Positions 26,205 through 34,589 of a stretch of DNA of 64,000 bases are shown one piece after another (position 1 is the first letter of the stretch; each line of letters starts with the position of its first letter). The DNA comes from Niabella insulamsoli. GTDB lineage: Bacteria > Bacteroidota > Bacteroidia > Chitinophagales > Chitinophagaceae. Under the pieces are notes generated by a model. That model did not search any database and was not told the DNA's origin. It was given only the letters and a program-made list of their open reading frames with translations. The position numbers and the translations under genes were made by a program. The DNA lies in assembly GCF_039652435.2 (NCBI RefSeq), contig NZ_CP190246.1:124001-188000 (forward strand), given 5' to 3'.

Positions 26205-26719
26205 CCGCCCTTTTCCATCTTATCTATTATGATTTTAAACCAGGGCGTATAATCTTCTGGATGAGTTGCCATATCTTTTTTAAGGTCTTCGGATGATATA
26301 TATTTCCAATCGGCTACTTCTTGCGTATTGATTTGCGGATCGCCTGAAAAGTTTCCAATAAAAACATGATCAAATTCATGTTCCGTCAGCCCGTTATCGA
26401 ATGAGGCTTTGTATATAAAATCAAACGCTTTTTCGAGGCGGCAGCTTATGCCCATTTCCTCTTGCAGCCGGCGAACAGCGGCGTCTTTTGTGTTTTCGTC
26501 AGGATAAGGATGGCTGCAGCAGGTATTGGTCCAAAGCCCGCCGCAATGATATTTATCCAAAGCCCGCCGTTGTAGCAGCCATTCGTTTTGCTCATTAAAC
26601 AGCAGCACCGAAAAGGCACGGTGAAGCAAAGCTTTCTCATGCGCTTCCATTTTTTCCATAGTGCCGAGGGCTTCGTCGCGCTCATCCACCAACACTACCA
26701 AATCTTTGTTGAGAGCCAT
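26192..26719 (-). CDS. idi: Isopentenyl-diphosphate delta-isomerase, type 1
   Basis: Interconverts isopentenyl and dimethylallyl diphosphate in isoprenoid synthesis. The 175 residues form a Nudix-like fold with the active-site cysteine in WTNTCCSHPYPDE (Cys67) and the catalytic Glu in TEHEFDHVFIG near residue 115. WLLQRRALDKYHCGGLW binds the diphosphate. Length and motifs are normal for the type 1 enzyme. A near-consensus -7 box (TATCTTCG, 26725-26732) lies just before the ATG. It is a single gene, convergent with and overlapping glpF by 13 bp. Confidence 0.95.
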   Translation of the reverse strand: MALNKDLVVLVDERDEALGTMEKMEAHEKALLHRAFSVLLFNEQNEWLLQRRALDKYHCGGLWTNTCCSHPYPDENTKDAAVRRLQEEMGISCRLEKAFDFIYKASFDNGLTEHEFDHVFIGNFSGDPQINTQEVADWKYISSEDLKKDMATHPEDYTPWFKIIIDKMEKGGYIM

Positions 26720-26813
26720 AAAAGCGAAGATAGTGCGAACCAGCGATTTTAGATATAATGATATGAAATGTTGCGGAAGGCAGTCATTTTCCGTTTAATT
26801 TAAAAAGCTACAT

Positions 26814-27320
26814 ATGAGAATATTTTATTTTATCACGCTTGCATTGCTTTTAATATCATGTACAAAAAATAAGCAGGAACAAGCCTGTGCCCTTTTGGAT
26901 ATTTATATACCGGAGCGGATTGCCATTTTTATCGATAAAGACAGTAATAATCTGTTGTTAAATGGCGTGATCGATACTTCGGATATTGTTATCAGGGATT
27001 ATAACGGAAGCGTACAGAAATTTACGCTAAAAAGGGATTCTACGCTTACAAAAGTGAGATTTGTGGCGTTCCCACTGCCGGTGGAAAAAAGGGGGAATAG
27101 CGGTGGTATAACAATCACGGTCGGCAATCAATCCAGCCAAATTACCTATCGCGTTGCCCCTAGACAAGGATGTAATATTTACCCCAGCTATGAACAGTTC
27201 AAGCTGAATGGTAAAGATTTTACACCTGTTTCAATGACCGATTATGATGTGTTTCGGATTGACGGTGAAATACGTAAAGGCGTGGCGCTTTTTTCTGCTT
27301 TTTATATCGTGCTTCAGTAA
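26814..27320 (+). CDS. Lipoprotein of unknown function
   Basis: A 168-residue predicted lipoprotein: the signal peptide MRIFYFITLALLLISC ends in a lipobox with Cys16. The mature part is beta-rich with two further cysteines (QACALLD and RQGCNIYPS) that could form a disulfide. I do not recognise a family, although small DUF6452-like lipoproteins of Bacteroidota look similar in length and layout. It stands alone between idi (divergent) and carB (convergent) and ends in a strong shared terminator. Confidence 0.65.
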   Translation: MRIFYFITLALLLISCTKNKQEQACALLDIYIPERIAIFIDKDSNNLLLNGVIDTSDIVIRDYNGSVQKFTLKRDSTLTKVRFVAFPLPVEKRGNSGGITITVGNQSSQITYRVAPRQGCNIYPSYEQFKLNGKDFTPVSMTDYDVFRIDGEIRKGVALFSAFYIVLQ

Positions 27321-27330
27321 GGCTTAATAA

Positions 27331-27356
27331 AAAAGCCGGCATAAAAACCGGCTTTT
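27331..27356. terminator. Bidirectional rho-independent terminator
   Basis: AAAAGCCGG (27331-27339) and CCGGCTTTT (27348-27356) form a 9-bp stem with an A-rich loop and T-runs on both strands. It lies between the 3' ends of the convergent lipoprotein gene and carB and should stop both. Confidence 0.85.
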
Positions 27357-27366
27357 CAATTTCTGA

Positions 27367-30216
27367 TTATTTGCTCAGGAACATGCTTCTGTCTTTGTAA
27401 AGCTGCCTGAAATAAGGGTCTTTCAAATCTTTTATAAAACGGATCGCTTCCCCGGTACTTTTCATTTCGGGGCCCAGCTCTTTGTTCACCCTTGGAAATT
27501 TATTAAAACTAAATACCGGCTCTTTAATTGCAAACCCTTTCAGTTTCTTTTCAAATTTGAAATCGGTCAGTTTGTTGGCGCCCAACATAACTTTCGTCGC
27601 AATATTTAAATAAGGGATTTGATAAGCTTTAGCAATAAAAGGCGTCGTGCGCGATGCGCGCGGATTGGCTTCAATTACATACACATTGCCATCTTTAATG
27701 GCAAACTGAATATTGATCAGCCCTTTAATATTCAGCGCCCGCGCGATTTTTTCTGCATAATGCTCCATGGTGGTTACTTCCATTGGCGAAAGATTGAATG
27801 CCGGTAGCACCGCATTGCTGTCGCCACTATGAATACCTGCCGGTTCGATATGCTCCATCACGCCCATTACATGAAAATGCTCGCCGTCGAAAATGGCATC
27901 TACTTCGGCTTCCTGGCATCGGTCGAGAAAATGATCGATAAGAATTTTATTTCCGGGAATATGTTTTAAAAGGCTTACCACTGCTTTTTCAACTTCTTCA
28001 TCATTGATCACGATGCGCATTCTTTGCCCGCCCAAAACATAAGAAGGACGAACCAGCACCGGATAGCCTACGCGGTTTGCCACATCTATGGCTTCGTCAA
28101 CAGTCCAGGCCGTACCATAATCAGGATAAGGAATGTTAAGCTCTTTCAGCATATCGCTAAAGCGTCCGCGATCTTCGGCGATGTCCATATTATCGAATGA
28201 AGTACCGACGATCTCAACACCCATATTTTTGATCTTTTCGGCCAGCTTTAAAGCGGTTTGGCCACCCAGCTGAACGATCACGCCTGCGGGCTTTTCATAT
28301 TCGATCAGCTCCCTCACATGCTCCCAATAAACCGGTTCAAAGTAAAGTTTATCGGCCATATCGAAATCCGTACTCACCGTTTCGGGGTTACAGTTCATCA
28401 TGATGGCTTCGTAGCCGGCTTCTTTAATGGCTAACAATCCATGCACGCAGCAGTAGTCAAACTCGATGCCCTGCCCGATGCGGTTTGGCCCGCTTCCCAA
28501 GACGAGGATTTTCTTTTTATCGGTAACTTTTGATTCATTATGGGTCAGCCCGTCGCCACTTACTTTCAGGCTGGGGCTATCAAAAGTGCTATAGAAATAA
28601 GGTGTTTTAGCTTCAAATTCGGCGCTACAGGTGTCAACCATTTTGTAAACGCGGTCAATGCCAAACGATTTACGCTTTTTATATACCTCATCTTCTTCCG
28701 CACCCACGAGCGTGGCAATTTGAGCATCGCTGAACCCATTCACTTTTGCGTCCCTGATGGTGTCCGCGTTCAAATCGTCCAGATTTAATTCAGCCAGTTT
28801 CTTTTCAATAACAACCAATTTCTGAATTTCAGATAAAAACCACCTGTCGATTCCGTTGGTCGCTTTTGATATGGTGCTCACAGAAATACCGGCCATCAAC
28901 GCATCTTTAATGCGGAATAACCGGTCCCATTTCGGTGTCTTAATGTATTCTTGCAGCTCTTCGGCATGCATCAGGCTTTTGCCATAATAGCCGAGCCCAA
29001 TCGCGTTGTTTTCGAGGCTCTGACACGCTTTTTGCACTGCTTCATTAAAGCTGCGGCCAATCGCCATCACCTCTCCTACGCTTTTCATTTGAAGGCCCAG
29101 CGTATCATCGGCGCCTTTAAATTTATCAAAGTTCCAACGTGGTATTTTTACGATCACATAATCGAGTGCAGGCTCAAAATAGGCTGATGTGGTTTTTGTG
29201 ATCTGGTTTTCCAATTCATCCAGGTTGTAACCGATGGCCAGTTTGGCCGCAATTTTAGCGATGGGATACCCGGTTGCTTTTGACGCAAGCGCCGAAGAAC
29301 GACTCACCCGCGGATTAATTTCGATGGCGATGATTTCCTCCGTTGCCGGATTCATAGAAAACTGCACGTTACATCCGCCTGCAAAATTCCCCAGGTCCCG
29401 CATCATTTTGATCGCCGTGTTGCGCATCAGTTGCATGCCCGTGTCGCTAAGCGTCATGGCTGGGGCTACCGTAATGCTGTCGCCGGTATGCACACCCATG
29501 GGGTCAAAGTTCTCCACGGTACAAATGATACATACATTGTCCGCGTTATCGCGTAAAAGTTCCAGTTCAAATTCTTTCCAACCCAGTACCGCCTGTTCTA
29601 CCAGCACCTCGTGAATAGGGGATGCCTGCAGGCCGCGGTTCAACGCTTCATCCAGGTCTTCTTTATCATGCACAAATCCACCGCCCGTTCCGCCGAGTGT
29701 AAAAGAAGGACGGATTACAAGCGGAAAACCAATTTCCTGCGCATATTCTTTTCCCTCCAGGAAAGAATTTGCCGTTTTCGCTGTGGCAACGGGTATTCCA
29801 ATTTCGAGCATCCACTGACGGAATTTCTCACGGTCTTCCGCTTTCTCAATGGCTTTAATGTCCACCCCGATAAGACGAACGTTGTACTGTTTCCAAATGC
29901 CCAGTTCTTCCGCCTCTTTCGCGAGGTTTAAGGCTGTTTGCCCACCCATGGTCGGCAACACCGCATCAATCTGGTTTTCCTGTAAAATTTGTTCAATACT
30001 TTCCACGGTAAGCGGTAATAAATAAACTTTATCCGCCATCATGGGGTCGGTCATAATCGTGGCCGGATTGCTGTTGACTAGTATTACTTTAATACCTTCT
30101 TCACGCAAACTGCGCGCCGCCTGCGTGCCGGAATAGTCAAATTCGCAAGCCTGACCGATAATAATAGGGCCGGAGCCAATAATTAAAACTGATTTTATGG
30201 AAGTGTCCTTGGGCAT
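27367..30216 (-). CDS. carB: Carbamoyl-phosphate synthase large subunit (no MGS-like domain)
   Basis: Makes carbamoyl phosphate for arginine and pyrimidine synthesis with CarA. The 949 residues hold two homologous synthetase halves, each with an ATP-grasp fold. The first begins VLIIGSGPIIIGQACEFDYSG and includes IRPSFTLGGTGGGF; the second begins ILVLGSGPNRIGQGIEFDYC near residue 570 and includes VRPSYVLGGQRM. The protein ends at the allosteric linker (GEAIRFIKDLKDPYFRQL). It therefore lacks the roughly 130-residue MGS-like regulatory domain of the 1073-residue E. coli enzyme. This shorter form is usual in Bacteroidota, so it is not a broken gene. carA is not in the window. Confidence 0.96.
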   Translation of the reverse strand: MPKDTSIKSVLIIGSGPIIIGQACEFDYSGTQAARSLREEGIKVILVNSNPATIMTDPMMADKVYLLPLTVESIEQILQENQIDAVLPTMGGQTALNLAKEAEELGIWKQYNVRLIGVDIKAIEKAEDREKFRQWMLEIGIPVATAKTANSFLEGKEYAQEIGFPLVIRPSFTLGGTGGGFVHDKEDLDEALNRGLQASPIHEVLVEQAVLGWKEFELELLRDNADNVCIICTVENFDPMGVHTGDSITVAPAMTLSDTGMQLMRNTAIKMMRDLGNFAGGCNVQFSMNPATEEIIAIEINPRVSRSSALASKATGYPIAKIAAKLAIGYNLDELENQITKTTSAYFEPALDYVIVKIPRWNFDKFKGADDTLGLQMKSVGEVMAIGRSFNEAVQKACQSLENNAIGLGYYGKSLMHAEELQEYIKTPKWDRLFRIKDALMAGISVSTISKATNGIDRWFLSEIQKLVVIEKKLAELNLDDLNADTIRDAKVNGFSDAQIATLVGAEEDEVYKKRKSFGIDRVYKMVDTCSAEFEAKTPYFYSTFDSPSLKVSGDGLTHNESKVTDKKKILVLGSGPNRIGQGIEFDYCCVHGLLAIKEAGYEAIMMNCNPETVSTDFDMADKLYFEPVYWEHVRELIEYEKPAGVIVQLGGQTALKLAEKIKNMGVEIVGTSFDNMDIAEDRGRFSDMLKELNIPYPDYGTAWTVDEAIDVANRVGYPVLVRPSYVLGGQRMRIVINDEEVEKAVVSLLKHIPGNKILIDHFLDRCQEAEVDAIFDGEHFHVMGVMEHIEPAGIHSGDSNAVLPAFNLSPMEVTTMEHYAEKIARALNIKGLINIQFAIKDGNVYVIEANPRASRTTPFIAKAYQIPYLNIATKVMLGANKLTDFKFEKKLKGFAIKEPVFSFNKFPRVNKELGPEMKSTGEAIRFIKDLKDPYFRQLYKDRSMFLSK

Positions 30217-30254
30217 TTTTTCTTTTTCTTTCTGTGTAAAAAAAACAAATTGCG

Positions 30255-30262
30255 CAAAAGTA
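30255..30262 (-). promoter_or_regulatory. -7 box upstream of carB
   Basis: TACTTTTG on the minus strand, an exact TAnnTTTG match, 39 bp upstream of the carB ATG. No clear -33 element was found. Confidence 0.45.
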
Positions 30263-30407
30263 AGGCTTTGATCGGAAACGGGGCGCGTGTTTTTTGTATT
30301 TTATCTGCAGCGCGACATAAAAACCCTGATACAAAAGACTTGCAGGCCTCCCGGTCGGTTTCCGGCCGCGGGCCATAGGCGATGGCCACCATCAATTTTC
30401 ATTTCTT

Positions 30408-30415
30408 TATTTTTG
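30408..30415 (+). promoter_or_regulatory. -7 box upstream of M23 peptidase gene
   Basis: TATTTTTG, an exact TAnnTTTG match, ends five bases before the ATG at 30420, so the transcript would be leaderless or nearly so. No clear -33 element was found. Confidence 0.45.
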
Positions 30416-30419
30416 GCGC

Positions 30420-32120
30420 ATGTCGAAAAGTAGTTTATTAATTGTGGCCTTGTTATTGACAGGATTTTCTTCTTTTAGCCAATTATATAAAAAGCCGGTT
30501 TATCCCAAAGGATATTTCCGGTGGGTAACATTGCTAAAGCCGGATATCGTGGCCAACATGGGCGAACTGCGCAATAATCACTGGCATATGGGCCTTGATG
30601 TGCGCACAAACCAGGTCGTTAATCAAAAAGTAGTGGCGGCAGCCGACGGTTATATCGCCTTTGTGGGGATTGAGCCGCTGAGTTGGGGCCGATGGATTAT
30701 TATTAACCATCCCAACGGGCTTTCCACTTTATATGGCCATCTAAATGACTTCAGGGATGATCTTGAAAAGTATGTAAAAGCGCATCAATATAATGCTGAA
30801 TCCTGGGAAACCCATTTGAATATTCCCGCGGGGAAATTCCCTGTAAAAAAAGGCGATTTCATATCGCTGAGCGGTACAACCGGTGGTTCGGGCGGCCCGC
30901 ATGTGCACTGGGAGGTAATCGATACCAAATCGGGTCGCAGGTTGAATCCCACGCTATTCGGAACGCCGATTGTTGATGAAGTGGACCCGGTTGTCTCCAG
31001 AATTGCCATGTACGACCGCTCCAATTCGGTTTTTGACGGGTATCCGAAAGTGTTTAGCCTCACCAAAGCAGCCGGAAAATATACGGTTTCCGGCGGAAGC
31101 ATCAGTACCAACCTGGCGTCGCTGAGTTTTGCGGTGCAGGCTTATGACAGGCGCAACGGCACCAGCAACCAAGACGGTATTTACAGCGCGCGTTTGTTTG
31201 TCGATGGCAAAGAAGTGAGCAGCTTTTATGTGGATAGCATCAGCTACGACGACACGCGCTATATGAATTGCCAGATTGATTATAAAATGAGGAGCACCGG
31301 CGGATCGTGGATGCAGCATGTGTCTAAGTTGCCGGGCGACAAGGGCGGGGTTTATTACGACTTAGGCCGTCAGGCGCTGATACAGTTATCGCCGCAGCAA
31401 AGCCGCGAGGTGAAAATAGAAGTGGCCGATGCCAACGGCAACATTTCGGTCATCGAATTTAAACTGGCTCACAACGGCGCTGCTGCGCCGGCAGCAAAAT
31501 CATACGAATGGCTTCCAGGGAGGCCCAATAAAATATTTCGGCCCACATTTGAAGCCTATCTTTTTTATGATGCTTTGTATGATAAGATGAATACCAATTA
31601 TTCGAGTACGCTTTCTCCGGCCTTAAACAGTGTGTCTTCTATTCATCATTTAGGAGAAACCTATATTCCGGTACACAGCAACTTTGAAGTGAGGATCAAA
31701 CCGACCAAGCCCATCAGTGCAGAAAACCGCAATTGCATCATTATCAAAAGAACTGGAAAAAACACTTCGATCAGGAAGGCTGAATGGAATGCGGAATGGT
31801 TGACCGCTCCATTCAGGGATTTCGGAAACTTTGAAGCGCTCATTGACAATGCGCCGCCGACCATCAACGCTCCGGGAACGGGCGATGTGATTAATCTGAA
31901 AACAGCCCGGCGTATCGTTTTCACGCCAAAAGATAATTATGGGGTCGCTGATTTTCGGGCGGAAGTAGATGGAAAATGGCTGCGTTTTACAAACGATAAG
32001 GGCCGTAACTGGATCTATACTTTTGATGAAAAAGTGAAGCCAGGCCAGCATACCCTAACCGTTACGGTCAAAGATATCGCGGGGAATACCACTCAAAAAA
32101 GCTGGAAATTTGTGAGATAA
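30420..32120 (+). CDS. M23-family (LytM-type) metallopeptidase, exported
   Basis: A 566-residue exported peptidase expected to act on peptidoglycan cross-links in the periplasm. A signal peptide (hydrophobic LLIVALLLTGFSSFS) precedes the M23 domain at about residues 45-180. The zinc site is complete: His56 and Asp60 in NHWHMGLDV, and His163 in GGPHVHWEV, with catalytic His107 (YGHL) and His161. The long C-terminal part (about 190-566) is beta-rich, with Ig-like pieces such as FTPKDNYGVADFRAEVDGKW and DIAGNTTQKSWKFV at the end. It could be a true endopeptidase rather than a degenerate regulator because all metal ligands are present. Confidence 0.9.
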   Translation: MSKSSLLIVALLLTGFSSFSQLYKKPVYPKGYFRWVTLLKPDIVANMGELRNNHWHMGLDVRTNQVVNQKVVAAADGYIAFVGIEPLSWGRWIIINHPNGLSTLYGHLNDFRDDLEKYVKAHQYNAESWETHLNIPAGKFPVKKGDFISLSGTTGGSGGPHVHWEVIDTKSGRRLNPTLFGTPIVDEVDPVVSRIAMYDRSNSVFDGYPKVFSLTKAAGKYTVSGGSISTNLASLSFAVQAYDRRNGTSNQDGIYSARLFVDGKEVSSFYVDSISYDDTRYMNCQIDYKMRSTGGSWMQHVSKLPGDKGGVYYDLGRQALIQLSPQQSREVKIEVADANGNISVIEFKLAHNGAAAPAAKSYEWLPGRPNKIFRPTFEAYLFYDALYDKMNTNYSSTLSPALNSVSSIHHLGETYIPVHSNFEVRIKPTKPISAENRNCIIIKRTGKNTSIRKAEWNAEWLTAPFRDFGNFEALIDNAPPTINAPGTGDVINLKTARRIVFTPKDNYGVADFRAEVDGKWLRFTNDKGRNWIYTFDEKVKPGQHTLTVTVKDIAGNTTQKSWKFVR

Positions 32121-32183
32121 TTGAAACCAGCCATTTTAGGTTAAAGACAGATAGCTTTAATCTCATCATATATCAGAAAAAAA

Positions 32184-32645
32184 ATGCCAACACATTTACA
32201 GGAAGGACAGAAAGCGCCTGCTTTTTCGGGCAAAGACCAGGACGGCAACAAAATAACGCTCGCTCAATTCAAGGGGAAGAAACTGGCTTTATATTTTTAT
32301 CCGCAGGATTTGACGGCTACCTGCACCGTTCAGGCTTGCAATCTGCGGGATCATTTTTCTGCCTTGAAGCAGGAAGGAATAGAAATAGTGGGTGTGAGCC
32401 CCGATGATATGTCAAAACATAAAAAGTTTATACAAAGAAATACGCTGCCTTTCCCACTGATTGCCGACACCAACCATCAGATTTTAAAAAAATATGGCGT
32501 TTGGGGCGAGAAGCAGATGTTCGGGCATAAATATATGGGCGTGTATCGCACCACCTTTCTCATCGACGAAAAAGGAAAGATCAAAAAGATCATCTTAAAG
32601 CCAAAAAGCAAACAACACGCGGAAGAAATTATAGCCAATTTTTAA
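32184..32645 (+). CDS. bcp: Thiol peroxidase, BCP/PrxQ type
   Basis: A 153-residue peroxiredoxin that reduces hydroperoxides with thioredoxin. The active site YFYPQDLTATCTVQACNLRD carries the peroxidatic Cys47 and the resolving Cys52 five residues later, the BCP/PrxQ arrangement. The usual TPGC is TATC here, which keeps the catalytic Thr and Cys. GVSPDDMSKHKKFIQR and GKYMGVYRTTFLID-type segments follow in normal order. Its last four bases overlap the convergent Uma2 gene. It follows the M23 gene by 63 bp on the same strand. Confidence 0.94.
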   Translation: MPTHLQEGQKAPAFSGKDQDGNKITLAQFKGKKLALYFYPQDLTATCTVQACNLRDHFSALKQEGIEIVGVSPDDMSKHKKFIQRNTLPFPLIADTNHQILKKYGVWGEKQMFGHKYMGVYRTTFLIDEKGKIKKIILKPKSKQHAEEIIANF

Positions 32646-33247
32646 GCAGTCAAACCGGTGCCGCTATAAATGTCGCTGATGCTGACCGACACGTCAATGG
32701 CTTTAATAGCTAAAATGTCTTCCAACATTTTATATTCCTCCAGTTCCCAATGGCCGCTCTTATTGATTCTAAAAGCTTCTACGTTGATCGATTCAGCATC
32801 AACCAGCAAATATTCTTTAAGAGAAGGAATATCTCTGTATAATTTAAACTTACCACCGCGATCATAGTTTTTGGTCGCTGGGGATAAAATTTCAATAAGT
32901 ACGGTTGGCAGAATGGCGGTGTCTTCATCTTCACGCGAGGGCGTAATATCACCGCAAATGACTGAAATATCCGGATAGGTAAAGAATGTATTTTCGGGAA
33001 TATGAATGCGTAAATCGCTGCCATAGGGCTGGCAGGATTTGCCTTTGAGCGCCAAATAGAGTTCGCCTGTTAAATTTTTCGCGATTATATTATGCCTTCT
33101 GCCGGCGCCCGCCATTGCAAAAACCTCGCCTTCAAAAAATTCATGTTTGGTGTCAGCGCTTTTTTCCATTGCCAAATACTCCGCAATGGTATAAGAAGCT
33201 TTTAAGTAAGCTGGCGCCGGTTCTTTAAATGTGTCTTCCATATCCAC
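32642..33247 (-). CDS. Uma2-family endonuclease-like protein
   Basis: A 201-residue protein of the Uma2 (DUF820) group, which has a PD-(D/E)XK nuclease fold. The signature runs YTIAEYLAMEKSADTKHEFFEGEVFAM, then FFTYPDISVI (catalytic Asp), then LPTVLIEILSPATKNYDRGGKFKLY with Glu and the nearby Lys. The family is expanded in cyanobacteria and scattered through other phyla; its biological role is unresolved, and some members are linked to mobile elements. No transposase or toxin gene is nearby. It overlaps the 3' end of bcp by 4 bp. Confidence 0.85.
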   Translation of the reverse strand: MDMEDTFKEPAPAYLKASYTIAEYLAMEKSADTKHEFFEGEVFAMAGAGRRHNIIAKNLTGELYLALKGKSCQPYGSDLRIHIPENTFFTYPDISVICGDITPSREDEDTAILPTVLIEILSPATKNYDRGGKFKLYRDIPSLKEYLLVDAESINVEAFRINKSGHWELEEYKMLEDILAIKAIDVSVSISDIYSGTGLTA

Positions 33248-33288
33248 AATTTACGAAAGAAAAAGCAACTTACTTTCTGGCAAAATTC

Positions 33289-33325
33289 AAAAAAGGCCTC
33301 TTTGATGGCATTTTTCAAAGAGGCC
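33289..33325 (-). terminator. Rho-independent terminator of asd
   Basis: An 11-bp perfect stem, GGCCTCTTTGA (33295-33305) with TCAAAGAGGCC (33315-33325). Read on the minus strand it is followed by six T (33289-33294). It lies just after the asd stop codon and separates asd from the Uma2 gene. Confidence 0.85.
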
Positions 33326-33336
33326 GGCCGTCTCTA

Positions 33337-34329
33337 CTAAATCAGGTTATTGGCTAACAGGTATTCAGCAATTTGCACTGCGTTGGTAGCTGCGCCTTTG
33401 CGCAAATTGTCGCTGACGATCCACATATTAAGGGTTTTGTCCTGCGTTTCATCCCTGCGAATGCGGCCCACAAACACTTCGTCTTTTTCATGCGCGTCCA
33501 TAGGCATCGGATATTGCTGGCTCGCTAAATCATCCACCACCACAATGCCGGGCGCCTGCTCCAAAAGATTTCTAACTTCTGCCAGGTCAAACTCCTGCTC
33601 AAACTCGATGTTCACGCTTTCGCTGTGCCCGCCCATCACCGGAATGCGAACCGTGGTAGCCGTGACTTTGATATTATCATCCCTCATAATCTTTTTCGTT
33701 TCATTCACCATTTTCATTTCTTCTTTGGTATAACCGTTGTCGGTGAAAACGTCAATTTGAGGAATCACATTTAAATCGATCGGGTATTTATAGGCCATGG
33801 GGTATTCGCCCGATTTGTTTCTTTCGCCCATAAGTTGCTCTACCGCTTTCACGCCTGTTCCGGTTACGCTTTGATAGGTAGAAACCACTACCCTTTTAAT
33901 TTTATAAGCCTGGTGAAGCGGCTGCAACGCCACCACCATCTGGATCGTAGAGCAATTGGGGTTTGCGATAATTTTATCATTGGTCGTTAAAACATCTGCA
34001 TTGATTTCGGGCACAACGAGCGGCTTTGAGGGGTCCATTCTCCACGCAGAGGAGTTGTCGACAACGGTGATGCCCGCTGCCGCAAACTGAGGCGCCCATT
34101 CGGTAGATGTGCCCCCTCCTGCCGAGAATAAGGCAACGGCTGGTTTTGCGGCAATACCATCTGCCATGCCCACCACTTTATATTTTTTGCCCTTAAATTC
34201 AACTTCTTTACCAACACTTCTTTCAGAGGCTACAGGAATAAGTTCTGTGACCGGAAAATTTCTTTCGGCCAGCACCTGTAACATTTTGGTGCCTACAAGG
34301 CCGGTGGCGCCCACAACTGCAACTTTCAT
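33337..34329 (-). CDS. asd: Aspartate-semialdehyde dehydrogenase
   Basis: Reduces aspartyl phosphate to aspartate semialdehyde with NADPH, the branch step toward lysine/diaminopimelate, threonine, isoleucine and methionine. The 330 residues start with the Rossmann motif VAVVGATGLVGTKMLQVL. They carry the nucleophile in IIANPNCSTIQM (Cys126) and the catalytic His in PVMGGHSESVNIEF near residue 235. Length is normal. The gene has its own promoter and a 5' leader of about 140 nt holding a Lys/Thr/Ile-rich leader ORF and a terminator hairpin (listed separately), suggesting control by attenuation. A strong terminator follows. Confidence 0.96.
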   Translation of the reverse strand: MKVAVVGATGLVGTKMLQVLAERNFPVTELIPVASERSVGKEVEFKGKKYKVVGMADGIAAKPAVALFSAGGGTSTEWAPQFAAAGITVVDNSSAWRMDPSKPLVVPEINADVLTTNDKIIANPNCSTIQMVVALQPLHQAYKIKRVVVSTYQSVTGTGVKAVEQLMGERNKSGEYPMAYKYPIDLNVIPQIDVFTDNGYTKEEMKMVNETKKIMRDDNIKVTATTVRIPVMGGHSESVNIEFEQEFDLAEVRNLLEQAPGIVVVDDLASQQYPMPMDAHEKDEVFVGRIRRDETQDKTLNMWIVSDNLRKGAATNAVQIAEYLLANNLI

Positions 34330-34354
34330 CGTTTTTGTTTTTTGTTTTAGATAT

Positions 34355-34383
34355 AAAAAAAGCCTTCCGCATTTACGGAAGGC
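34355..34383 (-). terminator. Leader terminator hairpin of asd (putative attenuator)
   Basis: On the minus strand the RNA folds GCCTTCCG (34376-34383) with CGGAAGGC (34362-34369), an 8-bp stem with a 6-nt loop, followed by seven U (34355-34361). It lies 25 bases before the asd ATG and inside its transcript, so it would stop transcription before asd unless prevented. The upstream element ACGGAAGG (34420-34427) can pair with CCTTCCGT (34375-34382), the left arm plus one base, as an antiterminator. Confidence 0.75.
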
Positions 34384-34426
34384 CTGTTAAAAACTTTATG
34401 TCTGCACACAAAAATTAAACCTTCCG

Positions 34427-34468
34427 TTACGGATGCTTCTTAATCTTTGTATGTTTCTTTATTGTCAT
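34427..34468 (-). CDS. Putative leader peptide of asd, MTIKKHTKIKKHP
   Basis: A 13-codon ORF with an ATG (34466-34468) and TAA (34427-34429), starting nine bases after the -7 box of the asd promoter. It encodes five Lys, two Thr, two Ile, two His and one Pro after Met; nine of the 12 residues after Met are aspartate-family amino acids made downstream of Asd. The 8-nt antiterminator element overlaps the stop codon. A ribosome reaching the stop would cover it and favour termination, while a ribosome stalled at Lys, Thr or Ile codons would leave it free. This matches the logic of classical amino-acid leader peptides. Expression is not shown; the call rests on position and composition. Confidence 0.65.
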   Translation of the reverse strand: MTIKKHTKIKKHP

Positions 34469-34476
34469 TTGGGTTG

Positions 34477-34508
34477 CAAAAATAGATCGATGATTGAAAT
34501 CAACAAAA
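34477..34508 (-). promoter_or_regulatory. Promoter of asd
   Basis: On the minus strand a TTTTG -33 element (34504-34508; TTG at 34504-34506) and an exact -7 box TATTTTTG (34477-34484) are separated by 19 bp, the usual Bacteroidota spacing. Transcription would start around 34472, only a few bases before the leader ORF. Confidence 0.7.
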
Positions 34509-34589
34509 TATTTTTTTGGAGATTCGTCATCGCCAGGGAAATCAACCGTTGTCCATCGGCTTGTTCGTGAAGCACTTCTGCACCCCGTG

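Noticed and set aside
27367..30216. Truncated carB pseudogene
   Set aside because: Both synthetase halves are intact and the shorter length is normal for Bacteroidota.
32642..33247. Uma2 gene as part of a mobile element
   Set aside because: No transposase, inverted repeats or compositional break was seen around it.
34355..34383. Terminator belonging only to the 98-residue membrane protein gene
   Set aside because: A two-box promoter for asd lies between that gene and the hairpin, so the hairpin falls inside the asd transcript; read-through termination cannot be excluded as an added role.
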